DNA of 64,000 bases from Flavobacterium shii (GTDB lineage Bacteria; Bacteroidota; Bacteroidia; Flavobacteriales; Flavobacteriaceae): positions 104,797-168,796 of the forward strand of contig NZ_JAOZEW010000012.1 in assembly GCF_025847235.1 (NCBI RefSeq), read 5' to 3'. Each line of letters starts with the position of its first letter. The first letter of the stretch is position 1. Of the stretch, positions 33,076 to 41,644 are shown in pieces. The notes under the pieces were generated by a model that saw nothing but the letters and a program-made list of their open reading frames with translations, was not told where the DNA came from and searched no databases. A program made the translations under genes and the position numbers.

Positions 33076-34191
33076 TTATTTTTTTTCATCTTCCTTTATC
33101 AAGCCTTGATTCCAAATTTTTATTTTGTCTGTAGCTTTAATACCGCTTTTTACCTGAACATAAATCCCATCACTAACTCCTAAAACAAGATCTTTTCTTT
33201 GGAATTTTTGAGGTGCAGTTTCTACTTCAACGTATGGTTTTTGAGTTTTTTTATCAAATTGAACTAATGATTCTTTTATAGCCAAAGCTTTTTCTGCTTT
33301 GTCTAAAATAATTGAAGCATTTGCACTTAAACCAGCTCTAATAAATGTATTGTCTCTATTTTCAAGTGATGCTTTTATTTGAAACTGTATTGCTCCATTT
33401 TCCACTACTCCTTTTGGTGCAATATAACGTAAAATTGCATCAAATTTTTTATTTTCTATAGCTCCAACTGTAATTTCAATTGGCATTTTTTCTTTGATTT
33501 TTCCAACTTCAGATTCATCAATTTTACCAACAAAAATCATTTTCCCAACATCGGCAACACTTGCAATTGTAGTTCCTTCATTAAAGTTATTACTTTCGAT
33601 AACCTGATTTCCTACTTTCACAGGAACATCCAATACCATCCCATTTACAGTTGAACGAATTAAAGTATTAGCATAACTTCCTAATCCAGATGTAGTTCCA
33701 GTTTTTACAATATCAAAACTTTGTTTTGAAGATAAATAACTTTGTTTTGCTTGTTTATAAGCTAATTGCGCTGCATCAAAATCATTTGCAGAAATAACCC
33801 CTTTATCAAACAATGTTTTTTGTCTTTGGTATAATTTTTCCTGATTATCCAAAGCAATTTTAGCCGTTTGAACTTGATTCTGAGTATTGCTTACATTCGA
33901 AACATTTGCAACCACTTTAATCTTAGCAATCATATCACCAGCCTTAATAGTCTCCCCTGCTTTAATATAAACAGCCTCGATAATACCTGAAATATTTGGT
34001 TTAATAAGTACCTCTTCATCAGGCTGAATATTACCTGTCGCAATTGTATTTTTAACTATCGTTTTTATTTCAGGTTTCTCTGTTTGAAAAACAATTGGTG
34101 ACTCTTGATTTTTTGCATACAAATAATACAAAGCACCAAAGAAAACTACTGCTATAAAAATTAAAATGGTTATGGTTACTCCTTTTTTCAT
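33076..34191 (-). CDS. Periplasmic adaptor (HlyD/MacA-like) of an ABC exporter, first copy
   Basis: A 371-residue adaptor with an N-terminal membrane anchor (about residues 5-25). The first half-lipoyl motif reads SGIIEAVYIKAGETIKAGDMIAKI and the second IRSTVNGMVLDVPVKVGNQVI, separated by a coiled-coil hairpin (about 100-155). The barrel part has FIRAGLSANASIILDKAEKALAIKESLV. It is shorter than the second adaptor and clearly a different paralogue. It follows the two permease genes and precedes tolC by 83 bases. Confidence 0.92.
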   Translation of the reverse strand: MKKGVTITILIFIAVVFFGALYYLYAKNQESPIVFQTEKPEIKTIVKNTIATGNIQPDEEVLIKPNISGIIEAVYIKAGETIKAGDMIAKIKVVANVSNVSNTQNQVQTAKIALDNQEKLYQRQKTLFDKGVISANDFDAAQLAYKQAKQSYLSSKQSFDIVKTGTTSGLGSYANTLIRSTVNGMVLDVPVKVGNQVIESNNFNEGTTIASVADVGKMIFVGKIDESEVGKIKEKMPIEITVGAIENKKFDAILRYIAPKGVVENGAIQFQIKASLENRDNTFIRAGLSANASIILDKAEKALAIKESLVQFDKKTQKPYVEVETAPQKFQRKDLVLGVSDGIYVQVKSGIKATDKIKIWNQGLIKEDEKK

Positions 34192-34231
34192 TTTGTTTTT
34201 TGTTTAATCGATTATTTTATTGATTGATAAT

Positions 34232-35503
34232 TTATTCTGCTCGCAAAGCATCTACGGGCTTTACATTTATTGCAGTTTGCGCCGGAATAAATCCTGCCAG
34301 CAAACCAGATCCCACTAATATTAATAATGCCACAAAAACGACCCCTAAATCTACGGTTGGATTAGCAAACATGGTATTACTGTCGGCAGGCATCGAAGCC
34401 AACACCTTATTAAGTATTGCTATAAGTCCCGTCGCTACAGCTATACCCAGCATCCCGGATATGATTGTTAAAAATATAGACTCCGAAAGTATTTGTCTTC
34501 GAATTGCTCCGGGTGTTGCCCCCAATGCCCTACGAATCCCTATTTCTTTGGTTCTCTCTTTTACCACAATAAGCATGATATTCGAGATTCCGATAACACC
34601 CGAAATCAAAACCAGTGACCCAACGAAATAAGCAATAAATTTCAAGATTGTGAATAAACTTTGCACTTTACTGAACTCTTCGGACAAATCGAAATTACCA
34701 ACAGCATTATTATCTTCTGGGTTAATAGAATGCCTAGACTTCATTAAATCTAATATTTTTGGTTTTAGCTCTGTAATCGAAATATTATCATTTGCAGTAA
34801 TTGCCATCCACCCTACTTTATCTCCATAATTAAATGCTTGTTGAAAAGTAGTAAATGGTACAAATATATTCTTCTGTTCAGCCTCGGCATTTCCATTATT
34901 TTGATTTTTAGAGTAATAAACCCCTACAACCATAAAGTTCACCCCATTAACTTTAATATAAGTTCCTATAGGATCTTCTGCTTTTCCATATAAGTCAGTA
35001 ATAACTCCTTTTCCAATAACTGCAACTTTTCTATTCTGAACAATATCCTGCTGGTTTACAAAACGTCCTTTAATAATATCCATTGGTTGCTGCTTAATAA
35101 GCTCTGGATAATCTCCGTAAACAGTAAACGCAGAAGTTTTAGTACCTCGAACAACATTATTTGTACCACTATTAGAGTTCCCTAATTCATTTCGGGGAGA
35201 TACATACAATAAGTCTGGCAAGGCTTCTTTTAAAGCAATGACATCACTATTTTTAAAATCATAACGTCTCGTTTTTGGCAATCCTTTATATGGTTTTGAA
35301 GTAGTTCTTGTCCACATAAACATTGTATTTGTAGCTATACCGTCAAACCCTTTCTTTACTCCATTTTCTAAACCATTACCTGCTGCAAGTAATATTACAA
35401 GAATAAATATTCCCCAAAAAACCCCAAATGCCGTAAGCACCGTCCTAAACACATTTGATGTTAAGGCCTCTAAAATCTCGTTCCAATTATCTCTATCAAA
35501 CAT
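34232..35503 (-). CDS. ABC exporter permease, MacB-like (FtsX domain), second subunit
   Basis: A 423-residue inner-membrane subunit with one N-terminal helix (about 18-40), a periplasmic MacB_PCD domain (about 50-270) and an FtsX domain with three helices containing IMLIVVKERTKEIGIRRALGATPGAIR. It is homologous to the preceding permease along its length (both start MF..W.EI.EA...N..RT.LT and share GIFILVILL.AG.GL). The gap to the upstream gene is 2 bases. The two probably form a heterodimeric transmembrane core. Confidence 0.92.
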   Translation of the reverse strand: MFDRDNWNEILEALTSNVFRTVLTAFGVFWGIFILVILLAAGNGLENGVKKGFDGIATNTMFMWTRTTSKPYKGLPKTRRYDFKNSDVIALKEALPDLLYVSPRNELGNSNSGTNNVVRGTKTSAFTVYGDYPELIKQQPMDIIKGRFVNQQDIVQNRKVAVIGKGVITDLYGKAEDPIGTYIKVNGVNFMVVGVYYSKNQNNGNAEAEQKNIFVPFTTFQQAFNYGDKVGWMAITANDNISITELKPKILDLMKSRHSINPEDNNAVGNFDLSEEFSKVQSLFTILKFIAYFVGSLVLISGVIGISNIMLIVVKERTKEIGIRRALGATPGAIRRQILSESIFLTIISGMLGIAVATGLIAILNKVLASMPADSNTMFANPTVDLGVVFVALLILVGSGLLAGFIPAQTAINVKPVDALRAE

Positions 35504-35505
35504 AA

Positions 35506-36750
35506 TTATTCGTCTCTAAGTGCTACAATAGGTTTTATTTTTGCTGCTCTATATGCTGGAAAAAAACCAGCCATTGCTCCCGCAAACACGAGCAAAATCA
35601 AGGTAGTTAACGCCACACTAAAATCAACTTGTGGGTTTACAAAATATTCGCTCTGAACCATAGGGCCTACCAATTCCAGCAATAACAAGCTAGCTAATAA
35701 GCCTACAAATCCAGCAATTGTAGTAATAAAGATAGACTCGTGTAATATCATTCCAATAATTGAAATAGGTGAAGCTCCGAGCGCTTTTCTAATACCGATT
35801 TCTTTCGTTCTTTCTTTAACAATAATTAGCATAATATTACTTACCCCAACAACTCCTGCGATAATTGTACAAATACCTACCCACCAAAAAAACAATCGAA
35901 TATATAGATTTAAATCATAGAATTTTTTTGCGTTTTCTACTGAATTGTAGACACCAACACCACTATCATCATCAGGTGCTACGATGTTTTTACTTTTTAA
36001 AAGTTGCTTTAAATCTTCTGTGAATTTTTGTGATTGAGCTAAAGCTTCATCATAATTCGAAGTTTTCTTTAGCGTAAAAAACAAATTACTGATTTTATCT
36101 CCTGCTCCAAAAGCTCTTTGAGTAGTTGTTATAGGCAAATAAGCTCTCGACTCTTCTCTTTCTCCTCCTGGATCTGTAAAAACACCAACAACCTTAAAAT
36201 TGATATTGTTTATGGCTATTTCTTGCCCCAAGGCTTTCTTATCTTTAAACAATTCCAACTTTAATTTTACTCCAATAGCGGCAACTTTTTCATTATAGGC
36301 TATATCCCTGCTATTTATAAACCTTCCTTCAATAATGGTTATATTTTCTACCGCTCCATAATCTGGATAAACACCTCTATATTGATAATTTCCAGATTCT
36401 TTTCCATAAGAAATAAGTCCATTCCAATAATTATAAGTCGCCGCTTTTTTATCTAATTTATCTTCAAATTTTTGAACCGACTGCTCATAATCACTGTTTC
36501 TAAACTGTATTTGTCTCCCTGGATTTAGCCCTTTGTATTGTTTTGTAGTAGTACCAGACCAAACTTCTATAATTCCATCTGCATCACGTTCGAATTGTTT
36601 TTCGATTCCGTTTTGAAGACCTTTACCTGCTCCGAGAAGGATAACCAATATAAAAATCCCCGATGCTACAGAAATACCTGTAAGAAAGGTTCTTAATCTA
36701 TTTTTGGAAATCGCCTCAAATATTTCCTGCCAACGCTCAATATTAAACAT
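35506..36750 (-). CDS. ABC exporter permease, MacB-like (FtsX domain), first subunit
   Basis: A 414-residue inner-membrane subunit built like the next gene: N-terminal helix, MacB_PCD periplasmic domain (about residues 45-255) and FtsX domain with IMLIIVKERTKEIGIRKALGASPISII. In classical MacB the ATPase is fused to the permease; here it is a separate gene whose last 8 bases overlap this start. The paired permeases point to an asymmetric transporter of the MacB/LolCE superfamily. Substrate unknown. Confidence 0.92.
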   Translation of the reverse strand: MFNIERWQEIFEAISKNRLRTFLTGISVASGIFILVILLGAGKGLQNGIEKQFERDADGIIEVWSGTTTKQYKGLNPGRQIQFRNSDYEQSVQKFEDKLDKKAATYNYWNGLISYGKESGNYQYRGVYPDYGAVENITIIEGRFINSRDIAYNEKVAAIGVKLKLELFKDKKALGQEIAINNINFKVVGVFTDPGGEREESRAYLPITTTQRAFGAGDKISNLFFTLKKTSNYDEALAQSQKFTEDLKQLLKSKNIVAPDDDSGVGVYNSVENAKKFYDLNLYIRLFFWWVGICTIIAGVVGVSNIMLIIVKERTKEIGIRKALGASPISIIGMILHESIFITTIAGFVGLLASLLLLELVGPMVQSEYFVNPQVDFSVALTTLILLVFAGAMAGFFPAYRAAKIKPIVALRDE

Positions 36751-37444
36751 AAGACGACGCTCTAACTTGTTCTACATATTTATCATCGATGATAAGCCCG
36801 TCTTTCAAGACTACATTTCTCTTACACATTGCCGCAATATCCGGTTCGTGTGTTACAATCAAAATTGTTTTTCCTTCGTCATTAATTCCCTGAATTAGCT
36901 CCATTACTTCATATGATGTTTTTGTATCCAAAGCACCTGTTGGCTCATCCGCCAATAATACTTTTGGATTTGAAGCTAATGCTCTTGCAATTGCAACACG
37001 TTGTTTTTGTCCGCCCGAAAGCTCACTTGGTAAATGGTGTGAATGGGAATCCAAACCAACTTTTTTTAAATAAGCCAAGGCAATCTCATAACGCTCTTTT
37101 CTTTTTATCCCTTGATAATACAATGGCATTGCAACATTATCCAAAGCAGTTTTATAATTAATCAAATTAAATGACTGGAAAACAAAACCTAAAAACTTAT
37201 TTCTATATCGAGACGCTATCGTTTCATTCAAATTTTTAATTGGAACATTATCCAAAATATATTCCCCAGAATCGGCTTCATCTAATATTCCTAAAATATT
37301 AAGCAATGTTGATTTTCCCGAACCAGATGAACCCATTATAGCAACCAACTCTCCTTCTTTAATATTGAAATTAATTCCTTTCAACACATGTAATTCAGAT
37401 TTCCCCATTTTGTAGGATTTATGCAAGTCTTTAATTTCAATCAT
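36743..37444 (-). CDS. ABC transporter ATP-binding protein, MacB/LolD type
   Basis: A 233-residue ATPase. Walker A GSSGSGKST lies at residues 38-46, the ABC signature LSGGQKQRVAIARALA and Walker B VLLADEPTGALD follow, and the H-loop is IVTHEPD. LolD/MacB-type features such as LNILGILDEADSGEY and FVFQSFNLI are present. It is the first gene of the exporter operon and overlaps the first permease by 8 bases. The 169-base divergent gap upstream holds a promoter box for the opposite gene, but no exact TAnnTTTG was seen for this one. Confidence 0.95.
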   Translation of the reverse strand: MIEIKDLHKSYKMGKSELHVLKGINFNIKEGELVAIMGSSGSGKSTLLNILGILDEADSGEYILDNVPIKNLNETIASRYRNKFLGFVFQSFNLINYKTALDNVAMPLYYQGIKRKERYEIALAYLKKVGLDSHSHHLPSELSGGQKQRVAIARALASNPKVLLADEPTGALDTKTSYEVMELIQGINDEGKTILIVTHEPDIAAMCKRNVVLKDGLIIDDKYVEQVRASSYV

Positions 37445-37587
37445 GGTTTGTTAATTTTAAAACAATAATACTTATTCTGTCAAGCAATTTATGATAACGA
37501 AACGTTAATAGTTTCAACCTCTCACATCAATAAGACTAAATCTTTATCAAAATGTTACAGTTTAATCTTAAAATATATTTGTTTTCT

Positions 37588-37595
37588 TAATTTTG
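37588..37595 (+). promoter_or_regulatory. Putative -7 box of the DUF4403 gene
   Basis: TAATTTTG, an exact match to TAnnTTTG, 18 bases before the ATG at 37614. Confidence 0.45.
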
Positions 37596-37613
37596 CATCT
37601 TAAAAAATACACA

Positions 37614-39023
37614 ATGAAGAAATTACTTTCGGTCTTAGCACTCTCACTGACTATTGTTTTTATAACCAGCTGCTCTTCTTCCCAAAAATTGGCAACATTA
37701 AAACCTGAACCAGATGATGCCAGTCCGTTAATATATGACAACACACCATCATTTATTAATTTGCCTATTACTGTAAAGCTAAAAGACATTGAAAATCAAA
37801 CCAACACCTTACTCAATGGTTTAATCTATGAAGACAATAACATTGAAGACGATGATATCGAAATTAAAATATGGAAATTAGCTCCTATAAAAATTGAGAA
37901 TGACCCAGCTAATCCCGATAAGAAGATAAAAACTATTTTACCTCTTAAAGCGCTTGTAAAATACAGAATCGGTACTAAACAATTAGGCGTAGAATTATAC
38001 GACATCAGAGAATTTAATTTAAATGGAGTGATTACATTAGTTAGCACAGTAGGATTAACTAACTGGAAATTGAACACTAAAACCGAATTAAAATCATTGG
38101 ATTGGAATGAGAGCCCAACCATGAGTATTTTTGGAAAGAATATGCCAGTTACTTATCTAATAAATCCGGCAATTTCTATTTTCAAGTCAAAAATAGAAAA
38201 AAGTATTGATGATGCAATAGAGAAATCAATGGATTTTAAGCCAAATGTTTTGGCAGCTCTAGAAAAAATATGCACGCCCTTTCAAATGAACGAAGAATAT
38301 GATAGTTGGCTAAGAATTGTACCTATCGAAATCTATTCAACTGATGCAAAACTTAAAAATGATAGTTTTTTATTAGAAATGGGCATGAAATGCAATATGG
38401 AAACAATAATTGGTAAGCAACCAGAATCAAAATTTAGTCCTTCAAAAATAGTATTAAAGCCTGTTACAAAAATACCAAAACAAATCACTGCTAATATTGC
38501 AGCAGTTTCAAGCTATAAAGATGCATCCAAAATCATGACTAGAAATTTTGCTGGACAAGAATTTGGAACAGGAAGTAAAAAAATTACGGTTAAGAATGTT
38601 GAAATCTGGCATAAAAACGGAAAGATGATTATAGCCTTAGATGTATTAGGAGCCGTAAACGGAACGCTATACTTAAATGGTTTCCCTAAATACAATCAAC
38701 AAACAAAGGAGCTTTACTTTGATCAATTAGATTATGTCCTTGATACAAAAAGCAAGCTAACCCGAACTGCGAGCTGGCTTATGCAAGGTTTCATATTAAA
38801 GAAAATGGAAGAAAGCTGCCGTTACTCAATCCAACCAAACCTAGAAGAAGGCAAACAAAGCATGCTTAATTATCTAAAAAACTACTCCCCTTTACCAGGA
38901 GTTTTTGTAAATGGAAAAATAGAGGACATACAATTCCAAAAAGTAGAATTGACAAATCAAGCCATTATTGCTTTTATAAAAGTTAATGGAACTGTGAATG
39001 TTTCGGTAAACGGATTAAAATAG
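37614..39023 (+). CDS. DUF4403 family lipoprotein
   Basis: A 469-residue lipoprotein with the lipid Cys in FITSCSSSQK. The mature region, SFINLPITVKLKDIENQTNTLLNGLIYEDNN, and later VTYLINPAISIFKSKIEKSIDDAIEK plus LNGFPKYNQQTKELYFDQLDYVLDTKSKL (quoted in parts) match DUF4403, a family with SMP/BPI-like lipid-transfer resemblance but no known function. I chose ATG 37614 because the upstream in-frame start at 37593 lies inside the promoter box. It is flanked by the divergent exporter and a convergent gene 9 bases away. Confidence 0.88.
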   Translation: MKKLLSVLALSLTIVFITSCSSSQKLATLKPEPDDASPLIYDNTPSFINLPITVKLKDIENQTNTLLNGLIYEDNNIEDDDIEIKIWKLAPIKIENDPANPDKKIKTILPLKALVKYRIGTKQLGVELYDIREFNLNGVITLVSTVGLTNWKLNTKTELKSLDWNESPTMSIFGKNMPVTYLINPAISIFKSKIEKSIDDAIEKSMDFKPNVLAALEKICTPFQMNEEYDSWLRIVPIEIYSTDAKLKNDSFLLEMGMKCNMETIIGKQPESKFSPSKIVLKPVTKIPKQITANIAAVSSYKDASKIMTRNFAGQEFGTGSKKITVKNVEIWHKNGKMIIALDVLGAVNGTLYLNGFPKYNQQTKELYFDQLDYVLDTKSKLTRTASWLMQGFILKKMEESCRYSIQPNLEEGKQSMLNYLKNYSPLPGVFVNGKIEDIQFQKVELTNQAIIAFIKVNGTVNVSVNGLK

Positions 39024-39032
39024 AATTAAACT

Positions 39033-39281
39033 CTAGCTTACTTTCTTCTTTTTTGACTGGTACATTCTATAGATTAAATAACCAATTACAGCAACCAGTA
39101 AATATGGAACTACCATAAGGTAAACAATTCCATCATTTACTGCTTGCGCTTGTTTCGTATTTTCATCCCCACCAAGAGCTGCACGACACATTGCGCATTG
39201 TGCATTTGCACCCAGAGAAAAGAAAATAAAGAAAAGAAAATAGAGATGTTTTGCCAAAAAAGATTTTCCTGTTCTACTCAT
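39033..39281 (-). CDS. Small CxxC membrane protein at the end of the cytochrome oxidase cluster
   Basis: An 82-residue protein starting at ATG 39281 with a signal-like helix ending GANAQ, then QCAMCRAALGGDEN, and a single transmembrane helix (VVPYLLVAVIGYLIYRMYQ) with a Lys-rich tail. An in-frame ATG at 39323 would overlap the DUF420 stop by 8 bases and add an unlikely charged stretch before the signal. The CAMC motif just outside the membrane could bind copper or heme or form a disulfide, which fits the oxidase-assembly context, but I do not recognise a named family. Confidence 0.7.
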   Translation of the reverse strand: MSRTGKSFLAKHLYFLFFIFFSLGANAQCAMCRAALGGDENTKQAQAVNDGIVYLMVVPYLLVAVIGYLIYRMYQSKKKKVS

Positions 39282-39315
39282 TTTATTTTCTTTATTCTTT
39301 ATTCTATATTCTATT

Positions 39316-39855
39316 CTATACATAATAAGGGGAAATCATTAAATAAACAATCACTCCAGTAATAGCTACGTATAACCAAAGTGGATATGTAATTCTTGCA
39401 ATTTTTCTATGCTTGTCAAATGTTTTAGCAATTGCACGAACATAAGTTATTAAAACCAATGGAACAATCGCAATAGATAACAAAATATGGGTTATTAAAA
39501 TAAAGAAATATACATATCTAATAACTCCTTCTCCCCCAAACTTAGTAGAATCTGATGTCATATGATACGCAATATACATTACTAAGAAAGCTAATGAAAG
39601 CGCAATTGCCGTAGTCATCAATCGCTCATGAAGCTTTCGATTTCCTTTTTTAATAGCCATTACAGCAACTATTAAAACCAAAGCTGTAATACCATTTATT
39701 GTTGCATAAATAGGCGGTAAGAAAGAAAGCGGCTGAACATTATAACCAAAATCTTTAAGCTTAACTCCAAACAAAATAGCAACTACAACTGGAATTACTA
39801 TTGAAACTAGTACGATGTACTTATTGTATTTTTTTTCTAATGAATTATCCTCCAT
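39316..39855 (-). CDS. DUF420 membrane protein (CtaM-like oxidase assembly factor)
   Basis: A 179-residue inner-membrane protein with about five helices and conserved His in HERLMTTAIALS, YIAYHMTSDSTKFGG and ILITHILLSI. This pattern matches DUF420/YozB; the homologue CtaM is needed for heme-copper oxidase function in Staphylococcus aureus. It lies one base after the SCO gene, in the same operon, which supports an oxidase-assembly role. Confidence 0.85.
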   Translation of the reverse strand: MEDNSLEKKYNKYIVLVSIVIPVVVAILFGVKLKDFGYNVQPLSFLPPIYATINGITALVLIVAVMAIKKGNRKLHERLMTTAIALSLAFLVMYIAYHMTSDSTKFGGEGVIRYVYFFILITHILLSIAIVPLVLITYVRAIAKTFDKHRKIARITYPLWLYVAITGVIVYLMISPYYV

Positions 39856-39856
39856 C

Positions 39857-40546
39857 TTATTCTTCTAATAATATATTTATGTCTTGCTGAATGTCTCTAA
39901 CTCCTTTTTTGTCTAATCCATCATAGTAAAGAATTGGGTTGCCAAAATCATCCTTACGACAACGAATATCTCCATTTTTATCTATCAAAGCAAACAAGCC
40001 AGAATGTTCAAAACCTCCACTTACCTTACTATTTGCACCTGCATATAAATTAAATCCTTTATTAGACAAATCAAAAATGGTCTCTCTATCTCCAGTTAGA
40101 AAATTCCAGTTGGACGATTTAACACCTAATAATTTAGCATGATCTTTTAAAACCTGTGGTGTGTCATGAGCAGGATCTATTGTTATAGATACAATTCCGA
40201 AATTAGGATTTCCAAAAAACTTCTTCTCTATTTCCAACATACTCTGATTCATTTTTGGACAAATCGAAGGACAAGTTGTGAAGAAAAATTCCAAAACATA
40301 AACCTTTCCTTTATAAGTTTCATTCGTAATCTTAACATTATCCTGATTCGTTAAATCAAACTTAGGAGCTGGACCAATTTTTATTAATTTCCCATCATCC
40401 TTAGCATTTTTAGCGCTAACATTATCTAATCGACTTCCTTTTACAACTGTGTCGTTTTTTACTCTGTCAATGATTTTAGGAATAGCATAAATACCAAAAA
40501 TTAATATTATAAATGAAATTCCAATATATGATTTGTTTTTAAACAT
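39857..40546 (-). CDS. SCO1/SenC family copper chaperone
   Basis: A 229-residue thioredoxin-fold protein tethered by an N-terminal helix (about residues 7-23). The copper site is complete: Cys92 and Cys96 in TTCPSICPKM and His181 in GGFEHSGLF. SCO proteins deliver copper to the CuA site of oxidase subunit II. It is 11 bases downstream of a Cys-less thioredoxin-fold paralogue and one base upstream of DUF420. Confidence 0.93.
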   Translation of the reverse strand: MFKNKSYIGISFIILIFGIYAIPKIIDRVKNDTVVKGSRLDNVSAKNAKDDGKLIKIGPAPKFDLTNQDNVKITNETYKGKVYVLEFFFTTCPSICPKMNQSMLEIEKKFFGNPNFGIVSITIDPAHDTPQVLKDHAKLLGVKSSNWNFLTGDRETIFDLSNKGFNLYAGANSKVSGGFEHSGLFALIDKNGDIRCRKDDFGNPILYYDGLDKKGVRDIQQDINILLEE

Positions 40547-40557
40547 GGTACTAAAAA

Positions 40558-41199
40558 TTAAAGTTCTTTGGTTGCATTATGATTCTTTTTAAGAGCTGCA
40601 CGATATTCATAAAGAATAATTTTAAAGTCATCAAGCATTTCATTACTTAAATCTGCAGGATGAAAAGTATTATACCCTTCTTTATAGTCGGCTTTATCTT
40701 TTCGCCCTCTTAAATTACGCTCTTTATCAACAATAAAAACATTAGGAGTCCCTAAGTCTTTATCCAGTTTTCCAACTAAATGTAATTGATCATAATATGC
40801 GCTAATTTCTGCTGGTGATGCAAAAATAAAATGCCATTGTGATACATCAGTAAATGCCGCCAATGCTTCTACAACTTTACGAGTCTCCTCTTCGGTTCCC
40901 AATGGACAAATTACAACAAATTGTAAATCCTTGAAATCATGATAACGTTGGTAAATTTTTTCGTTTAGATTAAAATAATTACCACGGTTCTTCAAAATTT
41001 CGGTTCCCGAGAAACCTAATATTGTTATTTTATTATCTAAACTAACCTTTTCTCCTTTTAAGGAGTGCCAGTTTCCAAAGTCGGCAATTTTAGGAGTTAT
41101 AACTGGAAGCTTAGTGAAACTGTTCACACCAGATGCAAAAAAAAGATATGCAACGATTGGCAAAACAAAGAGGATAAAAAGGACTATTTTTTTTTTCAT
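40558..41199 (-). CDS. Thioredoxin-fold, SCO-like membrane-anchored protein lacking copper cysteines
   Basis: A 213-residue protein with an N-terminal membrane anchor (about residues 4-24). The segment KITILGFSGTEILKNRGNYFNLNEKIYQRY (shown in parts) sits where SCO has its CxxxC loop, but neither Cys is present, and the chain has only one Cys, in VVICPLGTEE. Later blocks, DLQFVVICPLG, WHFIFASPAEI, LDKDLGTPNVFIVDKERNLRGRK, follow the thioredoxin/SCO pattern. It shares the operon with a true SCO. A redox-inactive partner or scaffold for oxidase assembly is possible; fold assignment is moderately sure, function unknown. Confidence 0.65.
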   Translation of the reverse strand: MKKKIVLFILFVLPIVAYLFFASGVNSFTKLPVITPKIADFGNWHSLKGEKVSLDNKITILGFSGTEILKNRGNYFNLNEKIYQRYHDFKDLQFVVICPLGTEEETRKVVEALAAFTDVSQWHFIFASPAEISAYYDQLHLVGKLDKDLGTPNVFIVDKERNLRGRKDKADYKEGYNTFHPADLSNEMLDDFKIILYEYRAALKKNHNATKEL

Positions 41200-41230
41200 T
41201 ACAGAAGGGAAAAATTAAAGTACAAAAATA

Positions 41231-41260
41231 AAAAAAGGTACGCAATGCGTACCCTTTTTT
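41231..41260. terminator. Bidirectional-type terminator between oxidase subunit IV and the SCO-like gene
   Basis: The arms ggtacgc (41237-41243) and gcgtacc (41247-41253) are flanked by six A on the left and six T on the right, so a T-run follows the stem on either strand. On the minus strand it lies between the subunit IV stop and the next start, splitting the cluster into two transcripts or giving partial readthrough. Confidence 0.8.
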
Positions 41261-41275
41261 TGAATTAATATGTTG

Positions 41276-41626
41276 TTAAAAATTCCATTTAATAGTAGAA
41301 TCTTTAAAAACCCCATAAATATAATGTCCTTCAGTTAAAAGAATAAACAATAAATATAAAACTAGGAAAACAACAGGAGAAACTACAGACCATCTAAGGC
41401 TGCTTTTCTCACCTTCCATGTGCATAAATGCCCATACTATATAATAAGCTTTAAATATTGTTAGGATGTAAAATATCCAGTTCAACAAATTTAAACCTAC
41501 AAAATGATTAAACTCTAATATTCCTGGCTTATAAATACCCAAGATAACCTCTACCGTTGTTACAACTGATAATAGTGCAAAAACAAACCAGATTCTTTTT
41601 GTATGTGATACATATTCGTGTGACAT
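41276..41626 (-). CDS. Cytochrome c oxidase subunit IV-like protein
   Basis: A 116-residue inner-membrane protein with three helices (about residues 12-32, 44-68 and 78-98). The pattern RIWFVFALLSVVTTVEVILGIY, then FKAYYIVWAFMHMEGE matches the prokaryotic oxidase subunit IV (caa3_CtaG/CyoD-like) family. It follows the two subunit III genes, 18 bases downstream of the longer one. Confidence 0.85.
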   Translation of the reverse strand: MSHEYVSHTKRIWFVFALLSVVTTVEVILGIYKPGILEFNHFVGLNLLNWIFYILTIFKAYYIVWAFMHMEGEKSSLRWSVVSPVVFLVLYLLFILLTEGHYIYGVFKDSTIKWNF

Positions 41627-41644
41627 AATGATATAAATCTAAAA

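Noticed and set aside
34224..34631. Open frame of 135 codons on the plus strand
   Set aside because: Antisense to the MacB-like permease; low-complexity Ser, Ile and Pro composition and no supporting signal.
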